A stretch of 64,000 nt of DNA, taken from NCBI GenBank assembly GCA_902706205.1, contig CACSKA010000014.1, forward strand, positions 1 to 64,000, read 5' to 3'. Shown in pieces: positions 8,169-17,027 of the stretch; the stretch's first letter is position 1, and each line of letters starts with the position of its first letter. The translations under genes and the position numbers were made by a program. The notes beneath the pieces are model-generated. The model made no database searches. It was not told the DNA's origin and saw only the letters and a list, made by a program, of their open reading frames with translations. Source of the DNA: Chryseobacterium sp. 18061 (lineage in GTDB: Bacteria > Pseudomonadota > Gammaproteobacteria > Enterobacterales > Enterobacteriaceae).

Positions 8169-9769
8169 TGAGCACACTGCAGAATCTGGTCGCCGCCTGC
8201 CAGGCTGACGACATACCGCTGCGACAACAGGCACAGACACGCATGGAAAACTGGCAATACTGGCTTGCTCCGGTAAGTGACGCCAGTCCGACCGGAGAAG
8301 ACCCCGGCTATGACGATGATTTTCAGCGCATCAGGGAGGAGGTCAATAAACTTTCCGGTATCGATACCGGGCTGATTTGCACACTTGCCGAAAAACTGCT
8401 GACCACCACCGCTAAAGATATCCGGATTGCCACCTATTACTGCTGGGCGCGTCTGCACCAGGACGGGGAAACCGGCTTTTCCGAAGGGCTTGAGCTGCTG
8501 GCTGGTTTGATACAGCGCTATGGAACGCAGCTTCATCCTCAGCGTGAGCGGAGCCGCAAAGCAGCGCTGGAGTGGCTCGCAGGTTCCCGTGTGCTCGACA
8601 GTTTGTCGCTCTGGCCGGAGGTCGTGCGTGACGATGCGCAGCGCACCGCCGGGGCGCTGCTGCTCATCCATGACAGTCTGGCGGCAGAGCCGGAAGCATC
8701 ACGGCCAGAGCTGAATGCTCTGTACAGCGCACTGGAATCCCGCCTGATGAAGGCCGGTGGCGTGGATGCTGTGGTGCCGCAGAACGCCGGTAATAAGGCA
8801 CAGTCACAGAGCGCCACGCATACAACCGAGTCAGATGCGCCGGTTCTGAACCGCATCACCTCCGGTCAGGATTTGCTGGCCCAGGCCCGTACCCTGACGG
8901 GATATCTGCGTGAGCAACCCGATGGCTGGCTTGCCGCGCACCGGCTGATGAAAAGCCTGCGTCATGACACGCTGAGTGCTATTCCGGCACCGGATGCCGA
9001 AGGAAAAACGCGCATTGAACCGCCGCGCGCTGACCAGCGGGCGATGCTCAAACGTTTGTACCTGCAGCAAAACTGGCTGGAGATACTGGAGCAGGCGGAC
9101 AGTACCTTCTCGCGTGGCGCCAATCACCTCTGGCTGGATTTGCAGTGGTATATCCACCAGGCCCTGATGAAGTCGGGGCAGGATGTACTGGCTGATATCA
9201 TCGCTGCAGACCTGAAAGGATTGCTGCGCCGCCTCACCGGGCTTGAAACCCTGGCCTTTAACGACGGTACGCCGTTTGCCGATGAAGTCACGCTGAACTG
9301 GATAAATCAGAGTGTGCTGGACGATATGTCAGGCTGGCAGGATGAGCCGTTCAATGCCGTCGGCGAGACAGATAACGATATCCTGGCCCTCGAGCCGGAA
9401 GCGCTGGATAAAGCGGATACTGACGGTCTGGATGCCACGCTCCACTGGCTGCAGACCCGCCCGGGTTCCGACTCTACAAAAGACAAATGGTTGCTGCGTC
9501 TACTGATGGCCCGCGTGGCCGAGCAGAAGGGCAAGAACGAACTGGCCCTGCATCTGCTGGGTGAGCTCGACAGTGCCGCACAGTCAATCACCCTCACGCA
9601 GTGGACACCGGCACTACTGTTTGAAGTGAAATCACGTCGCCTCAGACTGCTGCGCATGAAAGCCACACGCAGTGAAACCGATAAATCACGGCTTCAGCCC
9701 GAGATGGATTTGCTTCTGTCCGGTCTGATTGCGCTCGATCCGGCCAGCAGTGCCGTGCTTTGCGGCTAG
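8168..9769 (+). CDS. tssA: T6SS cap/baseplate protein TssA
   Basis: This 533-residue protein has an N-terminal ImpA_N domain (ISP... region with SPTGEDPGYDDDFQRIREE at about 36-56, then LLTTTAKDIRIATYYCWARLH). It continues through a linker into an alpha-helical VasJ/TssA-type C-terminal half. TssA coordinates assembly and polymerisation of the sheath and tail tube. It starts at an ATG overlapping the tssM stop and is followed after 43 bases by tssF. A second, shorter ImpA_N protein at 14139-15485 is a different branch with a membrane helix. Confidence 0.9.
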   Translation: MSTLQNLVAACQADDIPLRQQAQTRMENWQYWLAPVSDASPTGEDPGYDDDFQRIREEVNKLSGIDTGLICTLAEKLLTTTAKDIRIATYYCWARLHQDGETGFSEGLELLAGLIQRYGTQLHPQRERSRKAALEWLAGSRVLDSLSLWPEVVRDDAQRTAGALLLIHDSLAAEPEASRPELNALYSALESRLMKAGGVDAVVPQNAGNKAQSQSATHTTESDAPVLNRITSGQDLLAQARTLTGYLREQPDGWLAAHRLMKSLRHDTLSAIPAPDAEGKTRIEPPRADQRAMLKRLYLQQNWLEILEQADSTFSRGANHLWLDLQWYIHQALMKSGQDVLADIIAADLKGLLRRLTGLETLAFNDGTPFADEVTLNWINQSVLDDMSGWQDEPFNAVGETDNDILALEPEALDKADTDGLDATLHWLQTRPGSDSTKDKWLLRLLMARVAEQKGKNELALHLLGELDSAAQSITLTQWTPALLFEVKSRRLRLLRMKATRSETDKSRLQPEMDLLLSGLIALDPASSAVLCG

Positions 9770-9812
9770 ATACTAATCATCGCAACTATCAAAATAAAAT
9801 AATCAGGTAACT

Positions 9813-11567
9813 ATGGATGATTTAACCCTGCGTTATTATGACGCTGAAATGCGCTATCTGCTGGAAGCCGGTGAAGAGTTTGCCCGTGCTCACCCCGAGC
9901 AGGCGGCAATGCTCAATCTCGATAAAGCGGGGGCGCGCGACCCGTACGTGGAGCGGCTGTTCGAGGGCTTTGCCTTCCTGATGGGGCGCCTGCGCGAGAA
10001 GCTCGACGATGACCTGCCTGAACTGACGGAAGGGCTGGTCAGCCTGCTGTGGCCGCATTACCTGCGTACTATTCCGTCAATGTCGGTGGTGGAGTTCACG
10101 CCTGACTGGCGTGAGATGAAAGAGCAGATGCGCATCGCCAAAGATTTCGAGGTGAATTCTCGGCCGATTGGTGAGAAAGGCACGCGTTGCCGGTACACCA
10201 CAACCAAAGAGATTACCCTTCAGCCATTGTCGCTTGAGAGTGCCCGACTGGCGACCGATCCGGATGGCCGTTCGGTCATCACGCTGCGCTTTAACTGTAG
10301 CCACCTGGCCGACTGGAGCCGAGTCTCCCTCAGTCAGATCCCGTTCTACTTCAACGCAGATGCACCGCTGGCCTGCGCCATGCATGAAGCCTTTACCATG
10401 AACACGGCCCGCCTCTGGTTGCGGATGCCGGGTGACATGGACAGAAGACCGCTCAACGGGTATTTCACCGCGCTGGGCTTTGGCGATGATGACGACCTTT
10501 GGCCGAAGGGAAGCAGTAGCTTTAGCGGCTACCAGCTGCTGCTGGAGTATTTCACCTTCCGTGAGAAATTCATGTTCACCGGCCTGCATGGGCTGGAGAC
10601 CGTGGTCTTTCCGGCTGAGCTCCCATGGTTTGAAATCGACGTGGTACTGGCGGAGCGCTGGGAGCATGACTTCAGCTTTAGTGAAAAGCATCTGCGCCTG
10701 AACTGTGTGCCGGTGATTAACCTGTTCCCGCTGGAATCTGACCCGCTGACGCTCAACTCCCTGCAGACCGAATACATGCTGCGCCCGATGCGCGTTCAGG
10801 ATGGCCATACCGAGATATATGCCGTGGATTCGGTGATGTCATCGAGCCAGCATACTTACGTGCCATTCTCAAGCTTCCGCCACAAAGGCGGAATGATGCG
10901 CCATGAAGCCCCGGAATATTACTACCACACCCGCGTGCGTCGCGGTCCGTCCGGGCTGCATAACACCTGGCTTATCCTCGGCGGCGAAGCGTTTGATAAC
11001 CACACGGTACCGGAAGACGAGAGCCTGTCGCTGACGCTCACCGGCACCAACGGTCAGCTGCCACGACGGGCGCTGCAAAGTACCGTGCTTGATACGGTGA
11101 TGAAAACCACCTCAGCCAGCATCGCCGTGCGTAACCTCTGTGCGCCAACGCTGCCCTGCTATCCACCGGCGCAGGACCGTTTTCACTGGCGTGTACTGAG
11201 TCACCTCGGTAGTGGATTCCTGTCGATGATGGATAACGCCGACGTGTTGCGTGGCACCCTGGCGCTGTACGAATGGACCGACAGCGAGATGAACCGCCGT
11301 CGCCTGGAGGCCATTATTGACGTGAAGCACAGCGAAACTGAGCGTTTCGAGCAGGGCTATCTGGTGCGCGGCGTGCAGATTGAGGTTACGCTGGACAGCC
11401 ACGGCTTTGCCGGGCGAGGCGATATTTGCCTGTTTGGCGAGATGCTGAGTCGCTTCTTCGCGCTCTACACCGATATCTATCTGTTTAACCGCCTGATTAT
11501 TATCCTGCAACCGACCGGAGAGCGCCTGGAATGGGAAGAGAAGCACAACCGCCGCATTCCCGGCTAA
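9813..11567 (+). CDS. tssF: T6SS baseplate protein TssF (VasA/ImpG)
   Basis: TssF is a wedge component of the T6SS baseplate, acting with TssG, TssE and TssK. The 584-residue length is normal for the family. The opening LRYYDAEMRYLLEAGEEFARAHPE and the segment VERLFEGFAFLMGRL, followed by LVSLLWPHYLRTIPS, are strongly characteristic. The C-terminus overlaps the tssG start by 37 bases in another frame, as is usual for this gene pair. Confidence 0.95.
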   Translation: MDDLTLRYYDAEMRYLLEAGEEFARAHPEQAAMLNLDKAGARDPYVERLFEGFAFLMGRLREKLDDDLPELTEGLVSLLWPHYLRTIPSMSVVEFTPDWREMKEQMRIAKDFEVNSRPIGEKGTRCRYTTTKEITLQPLSLESARLATDPDGRSVITLRFNCSHLADWSRVSLSQIPFYFNADAPLACAMHEAFTMNTARLWLRMPGDMDRRPLNGYFTALGFGDDDDLWPKGSSSFSGYQLLLEYFTFREKFMFTGLHGLETVVFPAELPWFEIDVVLAERWEHDFSFSEKHLRLNCVPVINLFPLESDPLTLNSLQTEYMLRPMRVQDGHTEIYAVDSVMSSSQHTYVPFSSFRHKGGMMRHEAPEYYYHTRVRRGPSGLHNTWLILGGEAFDNHTVPEDESLSLTLTGTNGQLPRRALQSTVLDTVMKTTSASIAVRNLCAPTLPCYPPAQDRFHWRVLSHLGSGFLSMMDNADVLRGTLALYEWTDSEMNRRRLEAIIDVKHSETERFEQGYLVRGVQIEVTLDSHGFAGRGDICLFGEMLSRFFALYTDIYLFNRLIIILQPTGERLEWEEKHNRRIPG

Positions 11568-12616
11568 CCCCGCGGCTGGAGGCTGACCTTCACCGCATTA
11601 ACTTTTACCGTTTATGCCAGTTGCTGGAGAAGCGTAATCCGGGCAGGCCGCTGATGGGCTCGACCAGCCACCCTGCGGATGACCCGGTGCGGTTTGCGCC
11701 ACATCCGGGGATGGGTTTCCCTGCCAGTGAACTGAAGGCTGTCGAATATGACGAGGACGATGACAGCAAGCCACCGCTCATCCGCACCACCTTTATGGGG
11801 ATGTACGGCGTCGACTCCCCGTTGCCAACCGCGTATCTCGATGACATCACCCAGCGCCAGGAAGGACACGAGGCACTGCAGGGCTTTCTGGACATTTTCA
11901 GCCACCGTATCCTGACGCAGTTTTACCGTATCTGGCGTAAATACTCTTACCCGGCCACCTTCGAGCCGGGAGGAACCGATAACATCTCACAGGCGTTGCT
12001 GGGTCTGGTGGGGCTGGGTATTCCTGGTACGGCTGAGCATATCGCCACCCCGGTATCACGTTTTCTGTCGCTGCTTGGCGTGCTGCAACAGCCTGGTAAA
12101 ACTCAGGAGGGGATACAGGCCCTGGTGAGCCTGCTGGCACCGGATACCAGAGTGCAGGTCAGTCCGTACTGCCTGCGGCCAGTGGAGGTCAGTCAGTCGC
12201 TGGGCTTTTACGGTGATGATGATTTTCTTCTGGATGGCAATACGGCGCTGGGTGAAGAAGCCATGGATGCTAACAGTCAGCTGCTGATTGCCCTGTCCAC
12301 CGATAACGAACAGGAATCACAGGGCTGGAAACCGGACGGCCTGCTGTATCAGGACTTTCTGGTGATACTGCGGGTGTATCTGGGCTGGCGCTTTAAGGCA
12401 AAAATCACCCTGACCACCGGTACCCGTCTGCTGGCGGTCCCTCCACTTGGCGAAGGGGCTTTTTGGCTCGGCATGAATGGCGTACTGGGGGCAGAGGAGG
12501 GGGAGCTTGCAGATGATATCCCGCAGACCTTTACGACGGAGCTGGGCTATTACACCGGCCTGCAACCCGCAACACCACAACAAGGAAATCGACGTGTTAC
12601 GTACAAGTTTGACTAA
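11531..12616 (+). CDS. tssG: T6SS baseplate protein TssG (VasB/ImpH)
   Basis: The 361-residue protein has the typical TssG start (LHRINFYRLCQLLEK), then VRFAPHPGMGFPASEL and the segment FMGMYGVDSPLPTAYLDDI. TssG forms the wedge core with two TssF molecules. The ATG at 11531 lies inside the tssF 3' end; no later in-frame start keeps the conserved N-terminus. The last bases overlap the signal-peptide region of tssJ. Confidence 0.95.
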   Translation: MGREAQPPHSRLTPRLEADLHRINFYRLCQLLEKRNPGRPLMGSTSHPADDPVRFAPHPGMGFPASELKAVEYDEDDDSKPPLIRTTFMGMYGVDSPLPTAYLDDITQRQEGHEALQGFLDIFSHRILTQFYRIWRKYSYPATFEPGGTDNISQALLGLVGLGIPGTAEHIATPVSRFLSLLGVLQQPGKTQEGIQALVSLLAPDTRVQVSPYCLRPVEVSQSLGFYGDDDFLLDGNTALGEEAMDANSQLLIALSTDNEQESQGWKPDGLLYQDFLVILRVYLGWRFKAKITLTTGTRLLAVPPLGEGAFWLGMNGVLGAEEGELADDIPQTFTTELGYYTGLQPATPQQGNRRVTYKFD

Positions 12617-13139
12617 AACCACACGCTGGCTGCTGCCAGTGCTGGCTTTAAGCCTGACAGGCTGCGGGGTGACGCAGAGCGTCGCAGATGGCACCAAATC
12701 GGTCTATACCTCCGTGTTTTACAAGAAGATTAAGGTACTGCATCTGGATTTTACGGCGCGTGAAGCGCTCAATACCGATGCACGCGAAAGTAATTCGCTG
12801 TCTGAACCGGTGGTGGTCCGTGTCTACCAGCTGAAAGACAGCAAAACGTTCGACAAAACGGTCTATCAGCAATTGCTTAAGGACGGTGACACCATTCTGA
12901 AAGCCGACCTACTGGCGACCCGCGACGTAGTGGTGAAACCGGGCGGGGATGCGAACCTCGATATGCCAATGGAAGAAGACGCACAGTTTGTCGCGGTGGT
13001 AGGGCTGTTCCGCCACCCGGACATGGTCAACAACACCTGGAAGCTGGTTATCAAACGCAACGATTTGGATCCAGATGTGCCGCGTATTCTGGAAGCCGGG
13101 AATAACCACCTGACGTTACAGCCACTGAAGGATGACTGA
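12594..13139 (+). CDS. tssJ: T6SS outer-membrane lipoprotein TssJ
   Basis: TssJ anchors TssM to the outer membrane. The true start is the GTG at 12594, preceded by AAGGA seven bases upstream. It gives a 181-residue protein with a signal peptide and lipobox LTGC (cysteine near residue 23). A longer open frame from 12477 would place 39 extra residues before the signal peptide and is rejected. The transthyretin-like fold is suggested by beta segments such as PVVVRVYQLKD and the end LEAGNNHLTLQPL. The start overlaps tssG and the stop overlaps tssE. Confidence 0.92.
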   Translation: MLRTSLTKTTRWLLPVLALSLTGCGVTQSVADGTKSVYTSVFYKKIKVLHLDFTAREALNTDARESNSLSEPVVVRVYQLKDSKTFDKTVYQQLLKDGDTILKADLLATRDVVVKPGGDANLDMPMEEDAQFVAVVGLFRHPDMVNNTWKLVIKRNDLDPDVPRILEAGNNHLTLQPLKDD

Positions 13140-13594
13140 TGTCCCAGGGACACAATACGCCATCGCTGTATGAAATGCTCAGCGGTCATTTTTCTGGTGG
13201 CCTGAACCTGAGCCAGGTCAGTGAGCAGAATCAGGTGATTTTATCGGTACTCGATAACATGCAGCGGGTGCTCAACTGCCGCGCCGGCACGCTGGCGCAT
13301 CTGCCTGACTACGGCCTGCCAGATATGACCAAAATCCTGCAGGGGATGCCGGGTACGGCCCATGAACTGATGGGTACTTTGTCAGCCGTATTACTCAAAT
13401 ACGAGCCGCGGCTGAAGAAAATCGAGGTAGTTCTGCTTGAGCAGGATATTCCCGGTGAACTGCGCTATGCCATTGATGCCGAGCTGAAAGGCATCGGACT
13501 GGTGCGCTATGGCACGGAATTTATGCCTGAAGGCCGCGTGCTGATACGCCACCTGAAACAGCAACAGTATCTTGACGCCCAGACTCGCCTCTAA
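13139..13594 (+). CDS. tssE: T6SS baseplate protein TssE (gp25-like)
   Basis: The 151-residue protein has the GPW/gp25 lysozyme-like fold: QVILSVLDNMQRVLNCRAGTL, YGLPDM and ...AELKGIGLVRYGTEFMP. TssE joins the wedges to the sheath base. The ATG overlaps the tssJ stop (TGATG). Its last bases lie close to the next start at 13617. Confidence 0.92.
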   Translation: MSQGHNTPSLYEMLSGHFSGGLNLSQVSEQNQVILSVLDNMQRVLNCRAGTLAHLPDYGLPDMTKILQGMPGTAHELMGTLSAVLLKYEPRLKKIEVVLLEQDIPGELRYAIDAELKGIGLVRYGTEFMPEGRVLIRHLKQQQYLDAQTRL

Positions 13595-13616
13595 TCTCCT
13601 GACGGACAGTGAAAAC

Positions 13617-14084
13617 ATGTCAGCAAAAGCGCAATTTCTGCAAAAATTACAGGACCAGCAGCCACGCCGTGCCACCTTTGACACGAAGGCTGAGACCGAT
13701 ATCGCGGCCTTTCGTCAGCGGATAAGCCTGCTTCATGAGTCTATGGATGAGTGGCTTGCCGGTACAGAGATACGTACCGAAGCCACCGCAACTTCCCTGA
13801 TTGAGTTTCTGATTGGCGACACCGCATTTTCGATTCCGGGTATTACACTGCACTATGCGCAGCGGAGTATCCGGTTTACCCCCATTTTTTTGTACGGGCA
13901 GGGCGTAACCGGCTGTATTGAGGTCTGCCTGCCTGCAGATGGCAAACCCCTGTACCGACTGTTTATGCGCAGTGGTGAGCAGGATAACTGGACCTGGTGC
14001 CCTGCAGGAATGCAGAACGGAAATCCAGCCCGCTTTGATGAAGAGGCGTTCTTTACAATGATCGCGCTTCTGCTCCCTGAGTAA
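13617..14084 (+). CDS. Unknown protein encoded within the T6SS operon
   Basis: This encodes about 155 residues, starting MSAKAQFLQKLQDQQPRR. A longer frame from 13572 overlaps tssE but lacks a start with a better site. No family is recognised. The N-terminal third is helical and charged; the rest is beta-rich with aromatic residues (ITLHYAQRSIRFTPIFLYG, LFMRSGEQDNWTWCPAG). There is no signal peptide or membrane helix, so it is probably cytoplasmic. Its place between tssE and a VasL-type gene suggests a structural or chaperone role in the same machine, but nothing in the sequence proves this. Confidence 0.65.
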   Translation: MSAKAQFLQKLQDQQPRRATFDTKAETDIAAFRQRISLLHESMDEWLAGTEIRTEATATSLIEFLIGDTAFSIPGITLHYAQRSIRFTPIFLYGQGVTGCIEVCLPADGKPLYRLFMRSGEQDNWTWCPAGMQNGNPARFDEEAFFTMIALLLPE

Positions 14085-14138
14085 CCCCTGTACCTGATTT
14101 TGAGCCTGGCTCGCATTTATGCCCACGGATAACCCAAC

Positions 14139-15485
14139 ATGCATGACGAACAACCCCGCCAGGTGAGAACCGGTGGCGACCCGCGTTCATTGTCTGAGTT
14201 TATGACACTGCGCGATGAGATGAGTAAGCTGACGCATCCGGCACGCCCGGATGTAGACTGGAAGCAGGTGGAAAAACTGTCACTCTCCCTGTTTGAAATC
14301 AACGGTGTAGAGCTGCAGACCGGCGCCTGGTATACCCTGGCACGCAGCCATCTGGCACGGATCAGTGGCCTGAACGAAGGTCTGACCATCCTGACGGCAC
14401 TGTTGAGCCATCAGTGGGCTCAGCTCTGGCCACAACCGGCACATGCCCGGGCAGAGATAATCAACGGCCTCCTGCAGCGTGTGCAAAAACTGTTCCGCAC
14501 CTTTTCACTGGGGCCAGTGGATATGCCTGCCCTGACGCTCGCTGAAAAGCGGCTGCTGGAGATGAAAGACATCCTCAGACGGCAGGAACTGGAGCATGTC
14601 TGCCAGATGACCCCGCTGCTGCAGCTGATACACAGTGCGTTAAGTCGTCTGGAGAACAGTCCGCAGCCGGAGGAAGCTATAGCAGACGACAGAGAGCCTG
14701 GCCCAGCATTCACCCTGACGGAAGAGGCAACCACACCGGCCAGTCGTCTGATGTATGTCATTCATAAGGAGCCTGAGGTTGAGGTTCGGGCGACAGAGGC
14801 CCCCCCCCTCGCATCGACGAAGCGCTGGCCCGCTTTCATGGCCGGGATGGTGACCGCCCTGATGCTAAGCGCTGCCACCGTATTCGGCTGGCAGGCACTC
14901 CATCGTCCGGGTAAGGGCACGCAGGCGATGGCGGCATCGGTGGCCTGGATCCCGGAACCTATGACTCCGGCGCAGATTGATGCCTTTCGTGGGACAGAGA
15001 ACCACCGGACGCAGTCCCGGATGTGGCTGGCGAGAATGACGAATCAGGTCAACTGGATAACAACCCTGTCCCCGGGTTGGCGGCTTCATTACGGTCGGGG
15101 ACTGGTATCGCAGGCAAGAGCACTGTGGCCGGATGACCCGGCGACCCGGGCGCTGGTCCAGCGATGGGAACAGTATCAGGCAGGCAGGACGCTGCCTGCG
15201 AGTGCGCTAAATGGCTGGCATGACGGTATGATGCAGCTCCGGGAATTGTCGGCACAGCTGGATACGCTGGACAGGCAGAAAGGCAAATACCTGACAGGCA
15301 GTGAGCTGAAAACGATTGTCTGGCGCATCACCAGCACGTTTGCCAGTGCGGTCCCGGTTGAAGAACAGCTCCGGCAGCTGGTGCCGGCGCCGGGAGAAAC
15401 TGACGCACCTCAAGCAAACACGGAGCAGGCGGCACGTCATCTGGATTCACTGATTCATGTGCTGGAGCAACTAGCGGTAAAGTAA
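14139..15485 (+). CDS. ImpA_N/VasL-domain T6SS protein with a membrane helix
   Basis: The 448-residue protein carries an ImpA_N domain (about 10-130, with VDWKQVEKLSLSLFEINGVELQTGAWYTLAR). A linker follows, then a single membrane helix at about 228-247 (WPAFMAGMVTALMLSAATVF) and a C-terminal VasL-like domain (PMTPAQIDAFRG, DDPATRALVQRW). Proteins of this type are TssA paralogues fixed in the inner membrane, thought to help sheath anchoring or stopping. It is the last T6SS gene before the IS903-like insertion; the cluster's right edge lies here. Confidence 0.85.
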   Translation: MHDEQPRQVRTGGDPRSLSEFMTLRDEMSKLTHPARPDVDWKQVEKLSLSLFEINGVELQTGAWYTLARSHLARISGLNEGLTILTALLSHQWAQLWPQPAHARAEIINGLLQRVQKLFRTFSLGPVDMPALTLAEKRLLEMKDILRRQELEHVCQMTPLLQLIHSALSRLENSPQPEEAIADDREPGPAFTLTEEATTPASRLMYVIHKEPEVEVRATEAPPLASTKRWPAFMAGMVTALMLSAATVFGWQALHRPGKGTQAMAASVAWIPEPMTPAQIDAFRGTENHRTQSRMWLARMTNQVNWITTLSPGWRLHYGRGLVSQARALWPDDPATRALVQRWEQYQAGRTLPASALNGWHDGMMQLRELSAQLDTLDRQKGKYLTGSELKTIVWRITSTFASAVPVEEQLRQLVPAPGETDAPQANTEQAARHLDSLIHVLEQLAVK

Positions 15486-15663
15486 CATTGCCAAATTGCA
15501 GGAATAATCATTGTCAAAGCTCATTTAAACTGACCGTTATCTGACTCAATTGAAATGACCATTAATCCTGTTTCTTTTCAATTAATCACCGTGTTTTCTT
15601 TAATACCGGATGCTGAATGAAAGCATTACTGATAGTCTTTTTTTATACTGAAACAATGAGAAG

Positions 15664-15874
15664 ATGGACGTTATGTTCCGATTTGAATTAACACCCAATA
15701 ATGCCGGTCTTATTTTATGGGGGGATACGGCAGCACTGGATGAATTACACCAGTTTATCCATTTCGCTGTGGACGAAAGTCCTCTGATAAAGATTAAAGA
15801 TGGCTTTATGCTTGCCCTGGCCTATGACATCCGCAAAGCCCGGGAAGGCTGTCGTCGCACTGAGCAGTATCAGT
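15664..15874 (+). pseudogene. Small unknown gene truncated by the IS903-like element
   Basis: An open frame starts at ATG 15664 (or 15673), reads MFRFELTPNNAGLILWGDTAALDELHQFIH and ...LALAYDIRKAREG, and runs straight into the IS end, where it stops after three insertion-derived codons (WLC). The composition looks like a genuine, folded cytoplasmic protein of a small uncharacterised family. Its 3' part is not found on the other side of the element, so the insertion was followed by a deletion or rearrangement. Confidence 0.5.
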
Positions 15875-16745
15875 GGCTTTGTTGAATAAATCAGATTTGA
15901 GGCGAGTTTCCCTGTAACAGCTCCGGCTCTCAGCCGATACGTTCACTTTCTGGCATACCTGCCTTCGTCATTTTGTTCAGTGCTCGCACCATGGCCAAAG
16001 CCTCTGCGACCTGACCATCGTAGTCACGCAACGTCAGCGTACCACCGAACAACTGCTTTACCCTGTACATCGCCGCGTATCGTAAGCACCGTCCGCCGCC
16101 GCTGACCTGATTTTCCGGTGGGTCTGCCGGATAAGTCCCGGGAAAGCTTCAGCGTCCGTGACGTTGTTCAGCGACAGGTCCGCGCAGATGACTTCATGCG
16201 TACCCGCATCAACAGCCAGATGCAGTTTTCGCCAGATACGACGGCGCGCTTTGCCGTGCTTTTTGACTTTCCACTCACCTTCACCGAAGACTTTTAAGCC
16301 GGTGGAGTCGATAACCAGATGGGCAATTTCACCCCGGGTGGTGTTTTTGAACGGGATGCTGACGGACTTAGCCCGCCTGCTGACGCAGGAGTAATCCGGA
16401 CAGCGAAGAGGAACGCCCATCATGGCAAAAATGGAATCAATAAAGCCCTGTGCGGCTCGCAGGGTCAGGCGGAACACACGTTTAACAACCAGGACGGTGG
16501 TGATGGCGAGGTCAGAATAGCGTTGAGGCCGTCCCCGCGATGTGTGTGTGGCGGGCTCATACCAGGCCTGAATAGCCTCGTCGTCAAGCCAGAAAGTGAC
16601 GGAGCCGCGGTTGATGAGGGCTTTGTTGTAGTTGCGCCAGTTGGTGACTTTGAATTTCTGCTTTGCCATGGGACGGCCAGTGTTGCCGGATGATGCGTGA
16701 TCTGATCCTTTAACTCAGCAAAAGTTCGATTTATTCAACAAAGCC
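15875..16745 (-). mobile_element. IS903-like (IS5 family) element with internal deletion
   Basis: The element is bounded by perfect 18-bp inverted repeats GGCTTTGTTGAATAAATC at 15875-15892 and 16728-16745. It measures 871 bp, shorter than the roughly 1.06 kb of IS903-group elements. The 9 bases to the left (AGTATCAGT) do not match those to the right (GCAGTTAGG), so there is no target duplication. The missing sequence lies in the transposase gene. Confidence 0.88.
16058..16669 (-). pseudogene. IS903-type transposase, 3' part deleted and frame lost
   Basis: The frame gives 203 residues beginning MAKQKFKVTNWRNYNKALINRGSVTFWLDDEA, the usual IS903-group start. It carries the first two DDE aspartates (VIDSTGLK and ADGAYDT). 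After GAYDTR the reading frame jumps into sequence that in an intact copy would read ...AMYRVKQLFGG. Roughly 190 bp, including the region with the catalytic Glu (AET in the copy at 33.3-33.7 kb), is missing. The rest of the C-terminus is present out of frame at 15921-16057. The protein should be inactive. Confidence 0.85.
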
Positions 16746-16895
16746 GCAGTTAGGACCAATTTTAATTTCAATAGTCATTTATTGCGAGTGATTTTTGGCT
16801 CAACACCAGATTGGTGGGATTTATTCGCCTATTTTATCGGTGCTTTGATGTGTCTTTATTTGAGTTCTCGTGAACATATGTTCGATGTTAAATAA
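16746..16895 (+). pseudogene. C-terminal fragment of a small membrane protein (DUF2809/VanZ-like)
   Basis: Directly after the IS end an open frame without a start codon runs for 49 codons to TAA. It reads LLRVIFGSTPDWWDLFAY and then FIGALMCLYLS. The pattern of a glycine-T/S-x-D-W-x-D motif followed by a membrane helix matches the end of DUF2809/VanZ-like membrane proteins. The 5' part is absent on the other side of the IS, so this is a severed gene. The family call is by remembered resemblance. Confidence 0.4.
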
Positions 16896-17027
16896 AGTAG
16901 TACGTGGTAAATAGTAAGTTGGTCGATATCTGAAGCAGAATTTCGTACAGATGTAAACGTTGGTGCACTAAGTGTTGTGTAAATAAAAGTGACGTAGCTT
17001 TGAGTTACAAATGGAAAGAGGGATTTT

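Noticed and set aside
12477..12593. A longer tssJ beginning at ATG 12477
   Set aside because: It would bury the signal peptide 40 residues inside the protein; the GTG at 12594 has a good ribosome site and a proper lipoprotein start.
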